This document shows positions 54,663 to 64,000 of a DNA stretch of 64,000 bases, piece by piece. The notes below the pieces were generated by a model. The model saw nothing but the letters and a program-made list of their open reading frames with translations, had not been told where the DNA came from and did not search any database. Each line of letters opens with the position of its first letter. Within the stretch, counting starts at the first letter, position 1. Origin of the DNA: Amoebidium appalachense (lineage: Eukaryota > Ichthyosporea); assembly GCA_963693365.1 (NCBI GenBank), contig CAVNZM010000004.1:2046001-2110000 (forward strand). The letters are read 5' to 3'. The translations under genes were made by a program, and so were the position numbers.

Positions 54663-56935
54663 TTCCCCCCATCCCTCCCTCCCCCTCCCCCTCCCCCTCC
54701 CCCTCCCACACTCCCGCCTCCGACTCTTCCCCCTCTCCCCCATCCTCTCACCATAATCAGCATCCCCCCAGCCGCCTTCTTTAACAAACCCACAACTCAC
54801 ACATATTCGCAAACAGGATCTACTGAATGAATCATTCGATGCCGGCTGCGACAAAAAAACCGGACAACGATATCTCTCTTTCACAATGCGTGACTGCCGC
54901 GGCGAATTTGACAAAAACTACAGAGAACTCGAGAAGATGAAACCCCCCCAGGAACACGAAGTTTCAGTCGTGTGCCCACACATTGGGAGTGATACACCTA
55001 TTGCGAATCTGGTTTATGCATTGGCGGCGGTGGGGGGCTTTTACGCAATTTGCATCGCGCTAATCGTATATAGGCGGAGGAAGGAAAAGGCGATTATGAG
55101 CGCATCGGTCCTGTTCCAGATTATAATTTGCATTGGGGCGTGGTTGGCATTTGCGGGGTTGCCTTTTTTGGTAGGTGAGCCGGCAACATGGAAACTTATG
55201 GTGGCTACGTGGCTGATTTTCATTGGTGCAGCCATGATCTTTGGATCTATTCTCGTCAAGTTGTATAGGTGAGTTTCTGTGGGTTACAAACCCCCCCAAA
55301 AAGGAGGGCGATTGGGCGACGGGGGGCGGGGGAGGAGGGGGAAGAGGACGGGAGAGACGGGGGGGCGGGGGGACAGGCAGGAAAAGGGGAGATGGAGTTT
55401 GGGGAGTGGGGGGAGGGGACAGTTCCAAATTTACTTTTACATAAGGCAGCGCTAAGTACTAATATTACAGTAGATTGTGCGTTATGAACTAAATGATGAT
55501 GGTCTTTGGTGCAGAGGGGAAAACGGCAGGTGTACAGGGAAAGGGGGTGGACGAGGAGATTTTGGAGACAGGTGGGGAGGAGAGGAAGAAATGGGTGTGG
55601 AGGGGAAGGGGGGGGGGGGGGGGGGGGGGGGAGGGAGGAGGGGGGGGGGGGGGGGGGGGGGGATTTGGAGGTGCTGAGAGTTTGATGTGGGTTTAGAATG
55701 AGAGAATTGCCGTAACACGGGGGCTAACCATATTCCTCTCTACTTTTTCTCTCCCACCCCCATTTTACTGTCTTCCCCCCTCCCCCCCCCCGTCCCCGCC
55801 CATCACTCCCCGTCCCCTCCCCCCTCCACACCCGTTTTCCAGAGTTTCAAGATCACCTCCCCCCTTCCCCTCCCGGTCCCTTCCCGCTCACTGGCTCTCC
55901 GAGTCTCTCCCCCCTCCCCCCTCCCCCCTCCCCTCCCCCCCCCCCCCCCCACCACCTTCTTCCCCCCCCCCTCCCCCCTCCTCCTCCCCTTTCTCCCCCT
56001 TCCCCTCCCCCCCCCCCTCCCCCCCGTCCCCATCATACACACACACATACACCCGCAGAATCTACTGCATTTTCGTTGGTCTAAAGTCCACCCAGAGAAT
56101 TCGGCTGACGGACCAGAAGCTTCTAGTGCCTCTCTTTACCATATTAGGCATTGAGGTCTTTGTGCTGGCCCTCTTTACTATCTTCCGCCCTGCAAACACT
56201 ACAATAACGAGGTAGGCTGCTTTGTGCTAGCCCCCCCCCCCCCCCTCCCCGCCTCCCTCCCCCTCCCCTCCCCTCCCCCCCCCCCCCCCCAAAAAAAAAA
56301 AAAAAAAAATCACCACCATCCAAAAAATACGTATCCTTTCCTTAAACATGGCACGGCATGCCGTTTTGTTCACCATCGTTCCTTCCATATCCATAGGCGT
56401 GCATGGCACCGAATGGTAGTGCTTTCTCAAACATGATTAGTGTCTGACTAATCTACACACGAGAGTTTCAAGAGCATCGTGCCAAACCGAGAGATAGATG
56501 CCAGAACGCACTTTGGACGCCCGAACCATCGACCATGCATATGACTAGTTGGAGCAAACTAGTTTCATGCATACACGTACTAGTACACTTAAGGTTTTGC
56601 CCGCTGGTGTCCTTTGTCACCTCGCTTTATTTTTATTTCGTAGCTTTGGCTTTTTCAGTTCTATTGGTGGTTATGTAGCCTGTGGCTGCACGTTGCCTTC
56701 ATCAACGGATCAATAAAACCGAGTCAAAAGAAAAATAAAATTCCGACCATCAAGCTAAAAGTGTCCTTAAAAAACTAAAAAAAAAAGAAAAAATTCTACC
56801 ACCGGGACGTCAGTCAACCCAACTGCCCCATGTACGTCCCCTGCGTTTATTAATCCCCTTCCCCTCCCCACCAGATATATGACGAGTGGCACGAAATTCG
56901 AAACCTTTTTAGTGAAGGTGCATGAGCAACACTGA
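50146..56935 (+). CDS. Class C receptor-like gene: solute-binding ectodomain plus 7TM N-terminal half
   Basis: Exons 50146-50421, 51025-51111, 51948-52163, 52760-about 52850, about 53056-53585, 53978-54328, 54817-55268, 56059-56211 and 56875-56935. The ectodomain resembles family 1 extracellular solute-binding proteins: PDALVIGNTRVEPLLARGAL, WYALPIQ then LLLYNVTALNNSGVAPPPTT, and PMPGGFSFLGGAGISINPE. A Cys-containing linker follows, then four membrane segments: LVYALAAVGGFYAICIALIV, FQIIICIGAWLAFAGLPFLV, MVATWLIFIGAAMIFGSILV and VPLFTILGIEVFVLALFTIF, with the class C-like VKLYRIYCIF after TM3. Exon phases agree except at the exon 4/5 border, where no donor was found. Reading ends at TGA 56935 in the loop after TM4, so TM5-7 are absent. 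The first exon with signal peptide is missing. Probably a GABA-B/Grl-like receptor or a truncated copy. Confidence 0.75.
50690..50862 (+). repeat. Intronic CA microsatellite
   Basis: In receptor intron 1; preceded by an AAAAG repeat (50666-50691) and interrupted twice by AGTGTCACAC. Confidence 0.97.
51140..51580 (+). repeat. Intronic C-tracts in receptor intron 2
   Basis: C-runs at 51149-51169, 51180-51195, 51248-51280, 51431-51459 and 51551-51568 on the sense strand, beginning shortly after the GTACGT donor at 51112. Confidence 0.95.
54331..54665 (+). repeat. Intronic C-tracts in receptor intron 6
   Basis: GTAAGC donor (54329) runs directly into C at 54334; three further long C-runs to 54662. 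Confidence 0.95.
55300..56056 (+). repeat. Intronic G-rich then C-rich tract
   Basis: Receptor intron 7: G-rich to 55665 (G-runs 55608-55630 and 55640-55662), then C-rich to the acceptor at 56058. Confidence 0.9.
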
Positions 56936-57378
56936 CACAGGCTCTGTGTAACTGCTCATTGACCTGCATACTTATTGCTGGTGTTTATGTTCTTTTTTGG
57001 TTTTCGCTTTCCTTATGGTTTTATATGCCCTCCCTTATTCTCCCTTTCTTTCAAACCTAATTGTGACGCGCACGAGCTCCGCCTCCTCCTACTCTTTATT
57101 CACCTAATCTCCCCCTCTCCCCCCCACCCACCCACCCACCTCTGACGCTCAACGTTTCCCCAAACTCCTCCAATATTTCCCTTTTTCTCATCTGTCACAC
57201 AGTTCCCCCCCTCCCCCCCCCCCCCCCCCCCCCAAAAAAACACACACACACACGCACACACCCCACCACCCCACCACCCCACCACCTCTCACCACCAACA
57301 TTCACCCACATCAAACCCCCTAATGCGAAATCTAATAACAATATACCGAACCAGCATAGTATACTAGTACATGCACGT
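56936..57378. other. Spacer between the receptor and G2
   Basis: Searched for TM5-7 exons of the receptor; none seen on the plus strand. Holds a C-run at 57207-57233 with CA repeats following. Confidence 0.45.
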
Positions 57379-57774
57379 ATGGATGGACACACGATCACAA
57401 AGCATTTCTGGAAACAAAATGTAACCATTAAAACCATGAATTTACCACAGATAGTTTCTGCCTGCCGACAAGCGGTTCGCAACCATGAAGGGTATCCCCG
57501 ACGAGGAGATGCGCCTGGGTGGCTCAAGGCCCGCGGCATCGTCATCGACGAGGCCGGCAACCGCAAGACTGGTGCAAGCGGTGGGAAGGCCAGCACTGGC
57601 TCGGCCAAGCGCGGGGGGGCAACGTCAAGACGACGACGACCCCGCCAAGCTCTCACCGGTCCAAACCGTCGACAAACTGGTATGTAAATTGTTGTAACAC
57701 AAGAGCTTACTTACTGAGAATTTGTTGAAGCCTTGTGGTTCATAAAAGTCAACATACATCATGCCGACCTCTTA

Positions 57775-57985
57775 GGAATCCTCGTAATGTCCGTGCGATC
57801 CCTCCAATAGATCCTTATATGATATCGTCTCGAGTATTTTCTGACATTCCATGATGTCTTAATTGGGTTGACGACATCTTATGAATCCCCATAATATCCG
57901 TACGATCCCTCCAATAGATCCTTATATGACATCGTCTCGAGTATTTTCTGACATTCCAATAATGTCTTAATTGGGTTAACGACAT
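57775..57985. repeat. Tandem duplication of about 108 bp in G2 intron 1
   Basis: GATCCCTCCAATAGATCCTT, TCGTCTCGAGTATTTTCTGA and GTCTTAATTGGGTT occur twice in order (about 57775-57882 and 57883-57990). Confidence 0.9.
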
Positions 57986-58699
57986 TAGATTTATCACATA
58001 CATTAATCGTGTAATATCGAAGGTGCCTTGTCTTGTTTTGTGTTAACACGCCATCACCCCATGCATGCAAGGGGAAATTGTGTGTAACCTGTGTTGGATA
58101 ACGGCAGTAAGCACACAACATACGGTGTGCGACAAACTTCAAGTTACACCAATATGATTTGCCCTATGCAGTTCGAATTCACCAAGGGGCTGTCCAAGTC
58201 CGATCCCATCTTTCAAGTGATGGCGATGAAGTTCCCGTTCTCCAACGAGGGCCAGAGCAACATCCCCGTGTGCAACGCGTTCCTGGAGTGCTTCAACCTG
58301 ACGAACCGGAGCTTGTACGCCACCCTGTCGGGGGAGGGTATCGAAGACTGGGTTCAGCTGCTAAGCAGGTGCGCCAGGGGCTCCCGGGCCCAGAAAGTTG
58401 TCCCGTCATCCGTGCAGGGCTCACCGCGTGCAAGTCAGAGGTGAACCGGGGCATGCACACCGCCATGAGCAGCTACATTGTGCCAGGAACAAACCAAGAT
58501 GTATGTGATGACTTTTTTTCCCACACCGTCTGCATGTCGTGAATCTGCTTGGGTTTTGCTCATGGCTGAATCATCTTGCAATTCATGATCGATATGTTGG
58601 CAGCTTGATGATTGTGTCTTCAAATGACAAAGGGTAACCATAAAGACAGGTTTTTTCATACGGGTTTGCATACAAACTGCAACAGATGAGACTCACAGC

Positions 58700-58798
58700 T
58701 GGTCCCCCCCCGGGCCCCCCCCCTCCCCCCCACAAACACACAATACACATACACACACCTGCACACACAAGCACATTTACATGTAACACGCACACACA

Positions 58799-58844
<46 letters not shown>

Positions 58845-58845
58845 A
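58700..58845 (+). repeat. C-rich and CA tracts in G2 intron 2
   Basis: C-runs 58706-58731 and CA repeats to 58843. Confidence 0.93.
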
Positions 58846-59184
58846 TGCACATGTTACACAGCACTATAGTGTTTTTAATTTGCACTTCCACAAACACATA
58901 TATGCATACATACACAGTTGTTCCAGGTTGCACCGGTCAACTCCGGAGACCCAGCCGAGTTGGCCGAGCAGATCAAGTTTCGCCGCACGACATGGGAGGG
59001 CTACATGGCGGTGCACAAGACCAACGGCCTGCCCTGCGGCTGCAAGTACAGCGTGGACCCCGTAACCGGCAACCCGTGGGGCAACTCGTCGCTCTACCGC
59101 ATCATGTGCCTGGCCCCCATCTGCACCATCAACGGGTCGTTGATCAAGGAGCGCCTCGGCAAGTTCAAGACCCTCAACGTGGGT

Positions 59185-59690
59185 CCTCCCCCCCCCCCCC
59201 CCCCCCCCCCCCTTGAGAAACTCATTCTCTTCGGAGGTGTAGGAGCACCCCTAGTGATATTGGGATCTGGCTAACTGTTCCTTGCTTTGCATATTCCTTG
59301 CCGAGATATTTGTTTCTGTTTCTGTTTCTTTTTTTTTTCCCGTTAATTATTATTTTTTTTCTTACTTTTTTTTTTTGTGCAAGTGGGTCCCCCCCCCCCC
59401 CCCCCCCCCCCAAAGAATGTACGCATCAATATGCACACATGATTTACCCACACCCAAACCTGACCCCCTGAAGGTGGGCGGCCCAGCAACTTCTTTACCG
59501 CATAGTTATACAGTGTAAATTCAACCTTATGTTGGTGTAAATTCTCATCAACCCCCCCCTCTCCCCCCCCCCCCCCCCCCCCCCTCCTTTCTCAACGTCT
59601 CGCACACCTCCCCTATTACACACACACCACTCCCCATTCACACACGCACACACACACACACACACACATACACTTGCACACACACACTCA
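59185..59690 (+). repeat. C-tracts in G2 intron 3
   Basis: Donor GTGGGT at 59179 followed by about 23 C (59189-59211); further C-runs at 59391-59411 and 59561-59584; CA repeats before the acceptor. Confidence 0.95.
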
Positions 59691-60199
59691 CACACAGGAA
59701 TTCCAGAAGGAGTTGTGCCCGACTTGTTCAGCTTCATGCTGCACACGTTCGAGTTTGGGTTGCGTGACCCTGTCGCGCACAAGTCGAGCACCCACATCAA
59801 GTGGTCCGCTGTGGTGTACCACGCCGACCAGCCAGACTACGAGGGCGGGGCCCACCCGGCGGAGATAGCAAGGGTAAGGTTTTTGTGCAACTATCCAAAC
59901 GTGTTGTGATGATCTGATCAGCACTATGATGTACTCGAGTGTGTGTTTTGTGTTCATTAGATGCTAATGATATGCCTTCATGGGTCATTGTTTCTAAGTA
60001 AACGATGCTCTTCAGGTGGTCTACTAGATGTTCCCACATACTTGTAATATGGGATTTATATGGACATGTGGACAGTCTTGTGTATATCAGTCTTTGAGTT
60101 TCCGAGGTAGTATGCATGTTAGAGCTATGACCTTGACTATGTCAAATACATATAAAAATGTTCTCATAACTACACTTCATATTCCCCACTAACCTCCCC

Positions 60200-60227
60200 C
60201 TCCCCCCCCCCCCCCCCCCCCCCCCCC
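60200..60227 (+). repeat. Poly-C tract abutting the G2 exon 5 acceptor
   Basis: About 26 C ending in CCCTAG, the 3-prime splice site, so the tract doubles as polypyrimidine tract. Confidence 0.95.
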
Positions 60228-60275
60228 TAGAACGTCAAAAACTGGGACAAGATCTCCAAGGCCCGTGACGACCTC

Positions 60276-60442
60276 ACCCCTGAGTTTAACCGCCTCATCG
60301 AAGACTACCACTTCGGTGATAAGATATTCCCCGACTTTGAGTCCCTGCGCAACCACATCAAGGGCATCGAGTTACGTCAAGACCTCAAGATGCAACTCCG
60401 GAACAACCGTGAACACCGTCCCTCCAAGTCCAGCATGGCATT
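60276..60442 (+). mobile_element. Copia gag fragment within G2 exon 5
   Basis: LTPEFNRLIEDYHFGDK through SKSSMALN matches the gag at 24-782 with few differences. It joins host sequence at CGTGACGACCTCACC and stops at the hairpin repeat boundary. Confidence 0.9.
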
Positions 60443-60443
60443 G

Positions 60444-62447
60444 AATTTGTTGTATTGCAGTCTCGCTCCTGTGGAACGAGACTTAAAAAATTTGTAACAA
60501 GTACTATTGTGAGAAAAAACAAACTGTCAGCGTGGTCTCTGCTCCAGTGGAGCGAGACAAAAAAATACACATGGTATCCGTCTCTGCTCCTGTGGAGCGA
60601 GACACAAAGAAACATTTTTATATGCTCTTCATACTGTCTGATGTCATATTGTATGTGTCCTTACATTGGTTTTATGACATATGATATATGTGTTGTAATA
60701 CGTAGTATCTACATATTGTAAGATCTTCTCAGTTCGTGTTATGTTTTCGTTCATTTACTTAGTGTAAAAGATGCGTTCCTTGTACGTAAATTATGACATC
60801 GATCTCCAGTGTGTTCGAATACTTGTAATCGTGCTGTGTCGGCTATATTCGTGTGTTTAGATATCGATGTAATTACAGCAACTGATTATAGGTACACGAG
60901 TCTACCCAGTGAGGGAGAAACGTGTACATGTTTGTGTGTACATGAATATCTTTAGTTGTTGCTGTGCTATGAATATCATCGTGTTTGTTGATATGTGTTC
61001 TTTTCTCTTTTCTCTTTCTCCTTCTATCTTTTCATTTCCTTTTCTCCTTTATCTTCATGTGCGTGATCATCTTTCTTTCTTACTAATATATGTTGAGTGG
61101 ATTCGTGTTGCTTAGTATGTGTTGATTGGACGACCACACACTTAGGCTACACTTAGTTTGACACGTGTGATCACAGCTCTTTAATTTACTTTAGTTTTCA
61201 TGTGTTGCCGGGCTGTGACCAATCAACAGGGTTAGTGCTGTTGTACCTGTGTCTTTGCAGTGCTTGATAGGTTAGAAATATGCACGACAGCTCCCTCGTT
61301 CCTCGTTGTCTCAACACCTCGATACTAGGTAGTGGCTGTGACCTATCGTGTGTATTCCCGCCTGCCAGATCTGTCCTTAAACAATCAGTTCATAGTGATT
61401 GGTTTGTTTTACACCTGGATCTGATTTCCGACTGGTCAGAAATCACATACCAATTTGACTTAGCTATTTCTCAAGTATATATATACGAAATCAATCCATT
61501 TATTTCCGAATCGTCAGTCGTGTCTAAACATTGATGTCTGTTGTGTACACTGCTCCGATCGTTCCGTGTTTTGTTGTTGTGTGTCTGTGGTGTTTTCACA
61601 CTGCACCACTGTGTCTCTGCTTCCGTACCAAATACTTACATAATTTTACAATATGATATCATTATCATACCTGGAACGCGCCGTTATGCATGTAAGGATG
61701 GGTTTATGACGTACCAAAAGCACATTGTGCATGTGCATAGCACACTCTTACAACATATGCAAGTGTACGCCGGTTACGACGTCAAATGTATTATAATATG
61801 TTTCATCTACATTATCTATCGTAACGTCCTCCTATGCATCTGTTTACAACATCGAAATGTGATCTGTAGTAGGGTGCAAATCACATCTAATGATAGGTCA
61901 TGGGTTAGCACAAACCCACCCATGGTATATCCACTGGTTGTGTTTCGGATGTTAGAAAGGGCGTCTTACCGATTGGTTTTCGCTATATTTTTACTATTCA
62001 CTCGATGGTTTTGCAGTGCTCCATTGTATTGCTTTACAACAAACTATAGATATACATGGGATACTAGTCAACAGTATGCAATCAAGATGCCGGTATTGTT
62101 ACCATACACTCGACGTGTTTGCAGTGCTCCATTGTATGGCATGGCATCAAACCCTCTACATGCATAAGATAATCAACAGTATGAAATCAAGATGGCATTC
62201 TGATCCTCTAGCAAACGGTATTACAACTGTCTAAATGCCCCCTAGTCACCGTCATATACCCACCGAATGGACGTCGTATGGCGGATCCATTGCTTGTCGA
62301 CTGTATGTATACATTGCACATCCATTGCACATCCACACGCGGGATCCTATGCACATCCATTGGTGCATCGGGTATCGGCTCGAGCATAGTCCGACATATC
62401 CATTGGACGTCGACGAGCAATGAGATGTATTCGGGGTTAGTTTTAGA
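60444..62447 (+). repeat. Unclassified hairpin-bearing repeat, copy 2 (interrupted by a solo LTR)
   Basis: About 1045 bp after removing the LTR at 60691-61650. Three stem-loops at 60460-60482, 60535-60558 and 60580-60603 match those of copy 1 in order and spacing. The end (AGATGTATTCGGGGTTAGTT, 62424-62443) shows the site into which the LINE inserted in copy 1. Confidence 0.85.
60691..61650 (+). mobile_element. Solo copia LTR, 960 bp, with 5-bp target duplication
   Basis: Starts TGTTGTAATACG, ends AATTTTACA, flanked by ATATG at 60686-60690 and 61651-61655. The TG...CA ends and 5-bp duplication are standard for LTR retrotransposons. It belongs to the family of the gag element at the left edge. 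Internal sequence was lost by LTR-LTR recombination. Confidence 0.93.
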
Positions 62448-62680
62448 CTTTGTTTGGAGGGAGTTAACCCGTATGTGTGCCTTGGGGAAGGAGGAAAGCC
62501 TATGTAATTTGAAGGGAGTTTACATGTATTTGTGTCTGAGCCCGGATGTGTGCACTGTGTGTGTGTGTGTGTGTGTGCGTGTCAGTGTGGGTGTGACTTG
62601 TACATGTAACGTGTGTCCTAAAAGTAAGACAATGCCTCCCCACAACAAATATATTCGATTACTCATGAATGTTCTGTTTG
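62448..62680. other. Spacer, no gene seen
   Basis: Short TG repeat at 62558-62580. Leads to a possible exon. Confidence 0.4.
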
Positions 62681-63038
62681 CAGAGGGGCTACCACTCAAC
62701 GACGGGTTGGCAAGGGGGTGACGAGTAAGGCCAGGAAGAATGATGGGTGCGTGCAACATTGAGTTCCCCTTTTTTCCTGATGATTTTGTTGAACTGCTAA
62801 TGGTGTACACGGTGTTGTTACGGTGCTATTATTTTTGCTTGTAAAGGGGATTGTTCCTTGTAAAGGGGATTGTTCTATGACAATTCCATGCACCGAGTGA
62901 TACACTTTTAGGAATAGTAGGTTCATGTCTGCTGTCGCAACTTTATAATCGTAGCATTTAAAACTAAAAGTAATCGACTGCCCTCTCACACAGAGGAATT
63001 CCTGGACTCGAGTCCTCTCCACAATCCGACAACGAGGA
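62681..63038 (+). CDS. Two possible small exons of an unknown gene
   Basis: Block a follows TTTGCAG at 62680 and reads GLPLNDGLAR. Block b follows CACACAG at about 62992 and reads GIPGLESSPQSDNEEE, ending at a GTAAGC donor followed within 10 bases by a long C-run, the pattern seen in real introns here. Short and unsupported otherwise. Confidence 0.25.
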
Positions 63039-63049
63039 AGAGTAAGCTA

Positions 63050-63480
<431 letters not shown>

Positions 63481-64000
63481 CCATTCTCTCTCTCCTTTCC
63501 TCTGTCTCCCCCTGTTTCCCTACCACGGCTGTGGATACCGGCTAACCCCCCCCCCCCCCCCTTCCCATCAAAAACCAACAATAATAAATACTAGTGAAGA
63601 CCCCCCCTAGCTCACAAAAAGACCCCCCCCCCACCTTGCTCCGATAAATTTGGAATATCACCAGCTGATTTCCACAGTTGATTTCAAATACCGCAATATA
63701 GTTTCTTAATCATGCTTGCATCAGACAGTGCCCTTGAAATTTCCTTCATCCACCCGTAATATAGGAATGATACTGATTTAACTCCTTTGTGCAGTTAAAC
63801 CCCGTTGATTGACGAATAATTCAGGGATAATTGAGGAATAACTAAGGAATACCTTAGTCTGGAATATTGAGGGAAAGATACGGGATGTTACGGTCTAGCT
63901 TCTTATGCTTGCCCTCTTAACCAACCCATCCTCCCCTCCCCCCCCCCCCCCCCCCCCCTCTCACACACAGAAACTTGCTTAAACCTGCACGAATAGCAGC
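63481..64000. other. Window end, no gene seen
   Basis: C-runs at 63546-63561 and 63938-63958. Near the end, CACACAGAAACTTGCTTAAA could be an acceptor and exon start but is cut by the window. Confidence 0.35.

Larger units (their letters stand above)
57379..60497 (+). pseudogene. Gene G2: paralogue of G1, last exon fused to copia gag, disabled
   Basis: Exons about 57379-57679, 58172-58500, 58927-59178, 59698-59873 and 60231-60497 with GT-AG borders. Recognisable pieces: GWLKARGIVIDEAGNRKTGA (exon 1), FEFTKGLSKSDPIFQVMAMK (exon 2), YSVDPVTGNPWGNSSLYRIM (exon 3), VPDLFSFMLHTFEFGLRDPV (exon 4), NVKNWDKISKARDD (exon 5). Exon 3 aligns with G1 exon 4 (DPETGHPFGNP), exon 4 with G1 exon 5, and exon 5 with G1 exon 6 (NNWKTFKAQEEAR). 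Exon 5 then continues in frame into copia gag and ends within the hairpin repeat. Frame changes at the G-run near 57610, near 58360 and at the start of exon 4 indicate decay. No function is assigned; no known family recognised. Confidence 0.65.

Overview
This is a window of a eukaryotic nuclear genome. It has intron-split genes with GT-AG junctions, two identical LINE-type retrotransposon copies, a copia-type gag with its LTR, a tyrosine-recombinase-type (DIRS-superfamily) retroelement relic, two tRNA-like genes, satellite DNA, and very many long homopolymer G/C tracts and CA, CT and TA microsatellites. Two host genes hint at lineage: an R7-like RGS protein (DEP plus DHEX-like plus RGS) and a class C receptor-like gene with a solute-binding-protein-type ectodomain. 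That pairing suits a unicellular eukaryote with G-protein signalling, perhaps near the opisthokonts or amoebozoans, but the species cannot be fixed from sequence alone.

Layout. 1-1570: copia-type gag and adjoining LTR, minus strand. 2000-3600: short tandem repeats and exons of an unknown minus-strand gene. 3660-6540: satellite of about 16 units of 175-200 bp, broken once by a SINE-like fragment. 6796-9876: a segment bounded by inverted repeats, with damaged outward-reading ORFs. 8117-18495: gene G1 (six exons, disabled). Its 7-kb second intron holds a roughly 1-kb hairpin repeat, a full-length LINE inside that repeat, and an LTR fragment. 18500-24100: microsatellites and isolated exons. 24106-26543: the RGS gene, minus strand, intact over four exons. 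27700-30730: SINE-like elements and a second, decayed LINE. 31000-37300: mostly microsatellites. 37392-41156: DIRS-superfamily relic with split direct repeats. 42262-42922: duplicated tRNA-like genes. 42983-46920: 5-prime-truncated LINE copy, minus strand. 50146-56935: class C receptor-like gene. 57379-60497: gene G2, a paralogue of G1 whose last exon runs into copia gag sequence. 60444-62447: second hairpin repeat carrying a solo LTR. 62600-64000: possible small exons and a 300-bp CT tract.

The mobile DNA can be ordered in time. The full-length LINE sits in a copy of the hairpin repeat whose uninterrupted counterpart is at 62424, and both LINE copies have 10-bp target-site duplications. A copia solo LTR with a 5-bp duplication sits in the other hairpin copy. 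A SINE-like element interrupts the older LINE. The 1064-residue LINE ORF is intact in two separate copies, so base-calling here looks good; this argues that the indels and stops in G1 and G2 are real decay rather than sequencing error.

The least familiar items are the G1/G2 family (not recognised, intron positions shared, one member fused to gag), the three-hairpin repeat, the common TAAACCCC terminus of the LINEs and SINE-like elements, and long C-runs on the sense strand just after many 5-prime splice sites.
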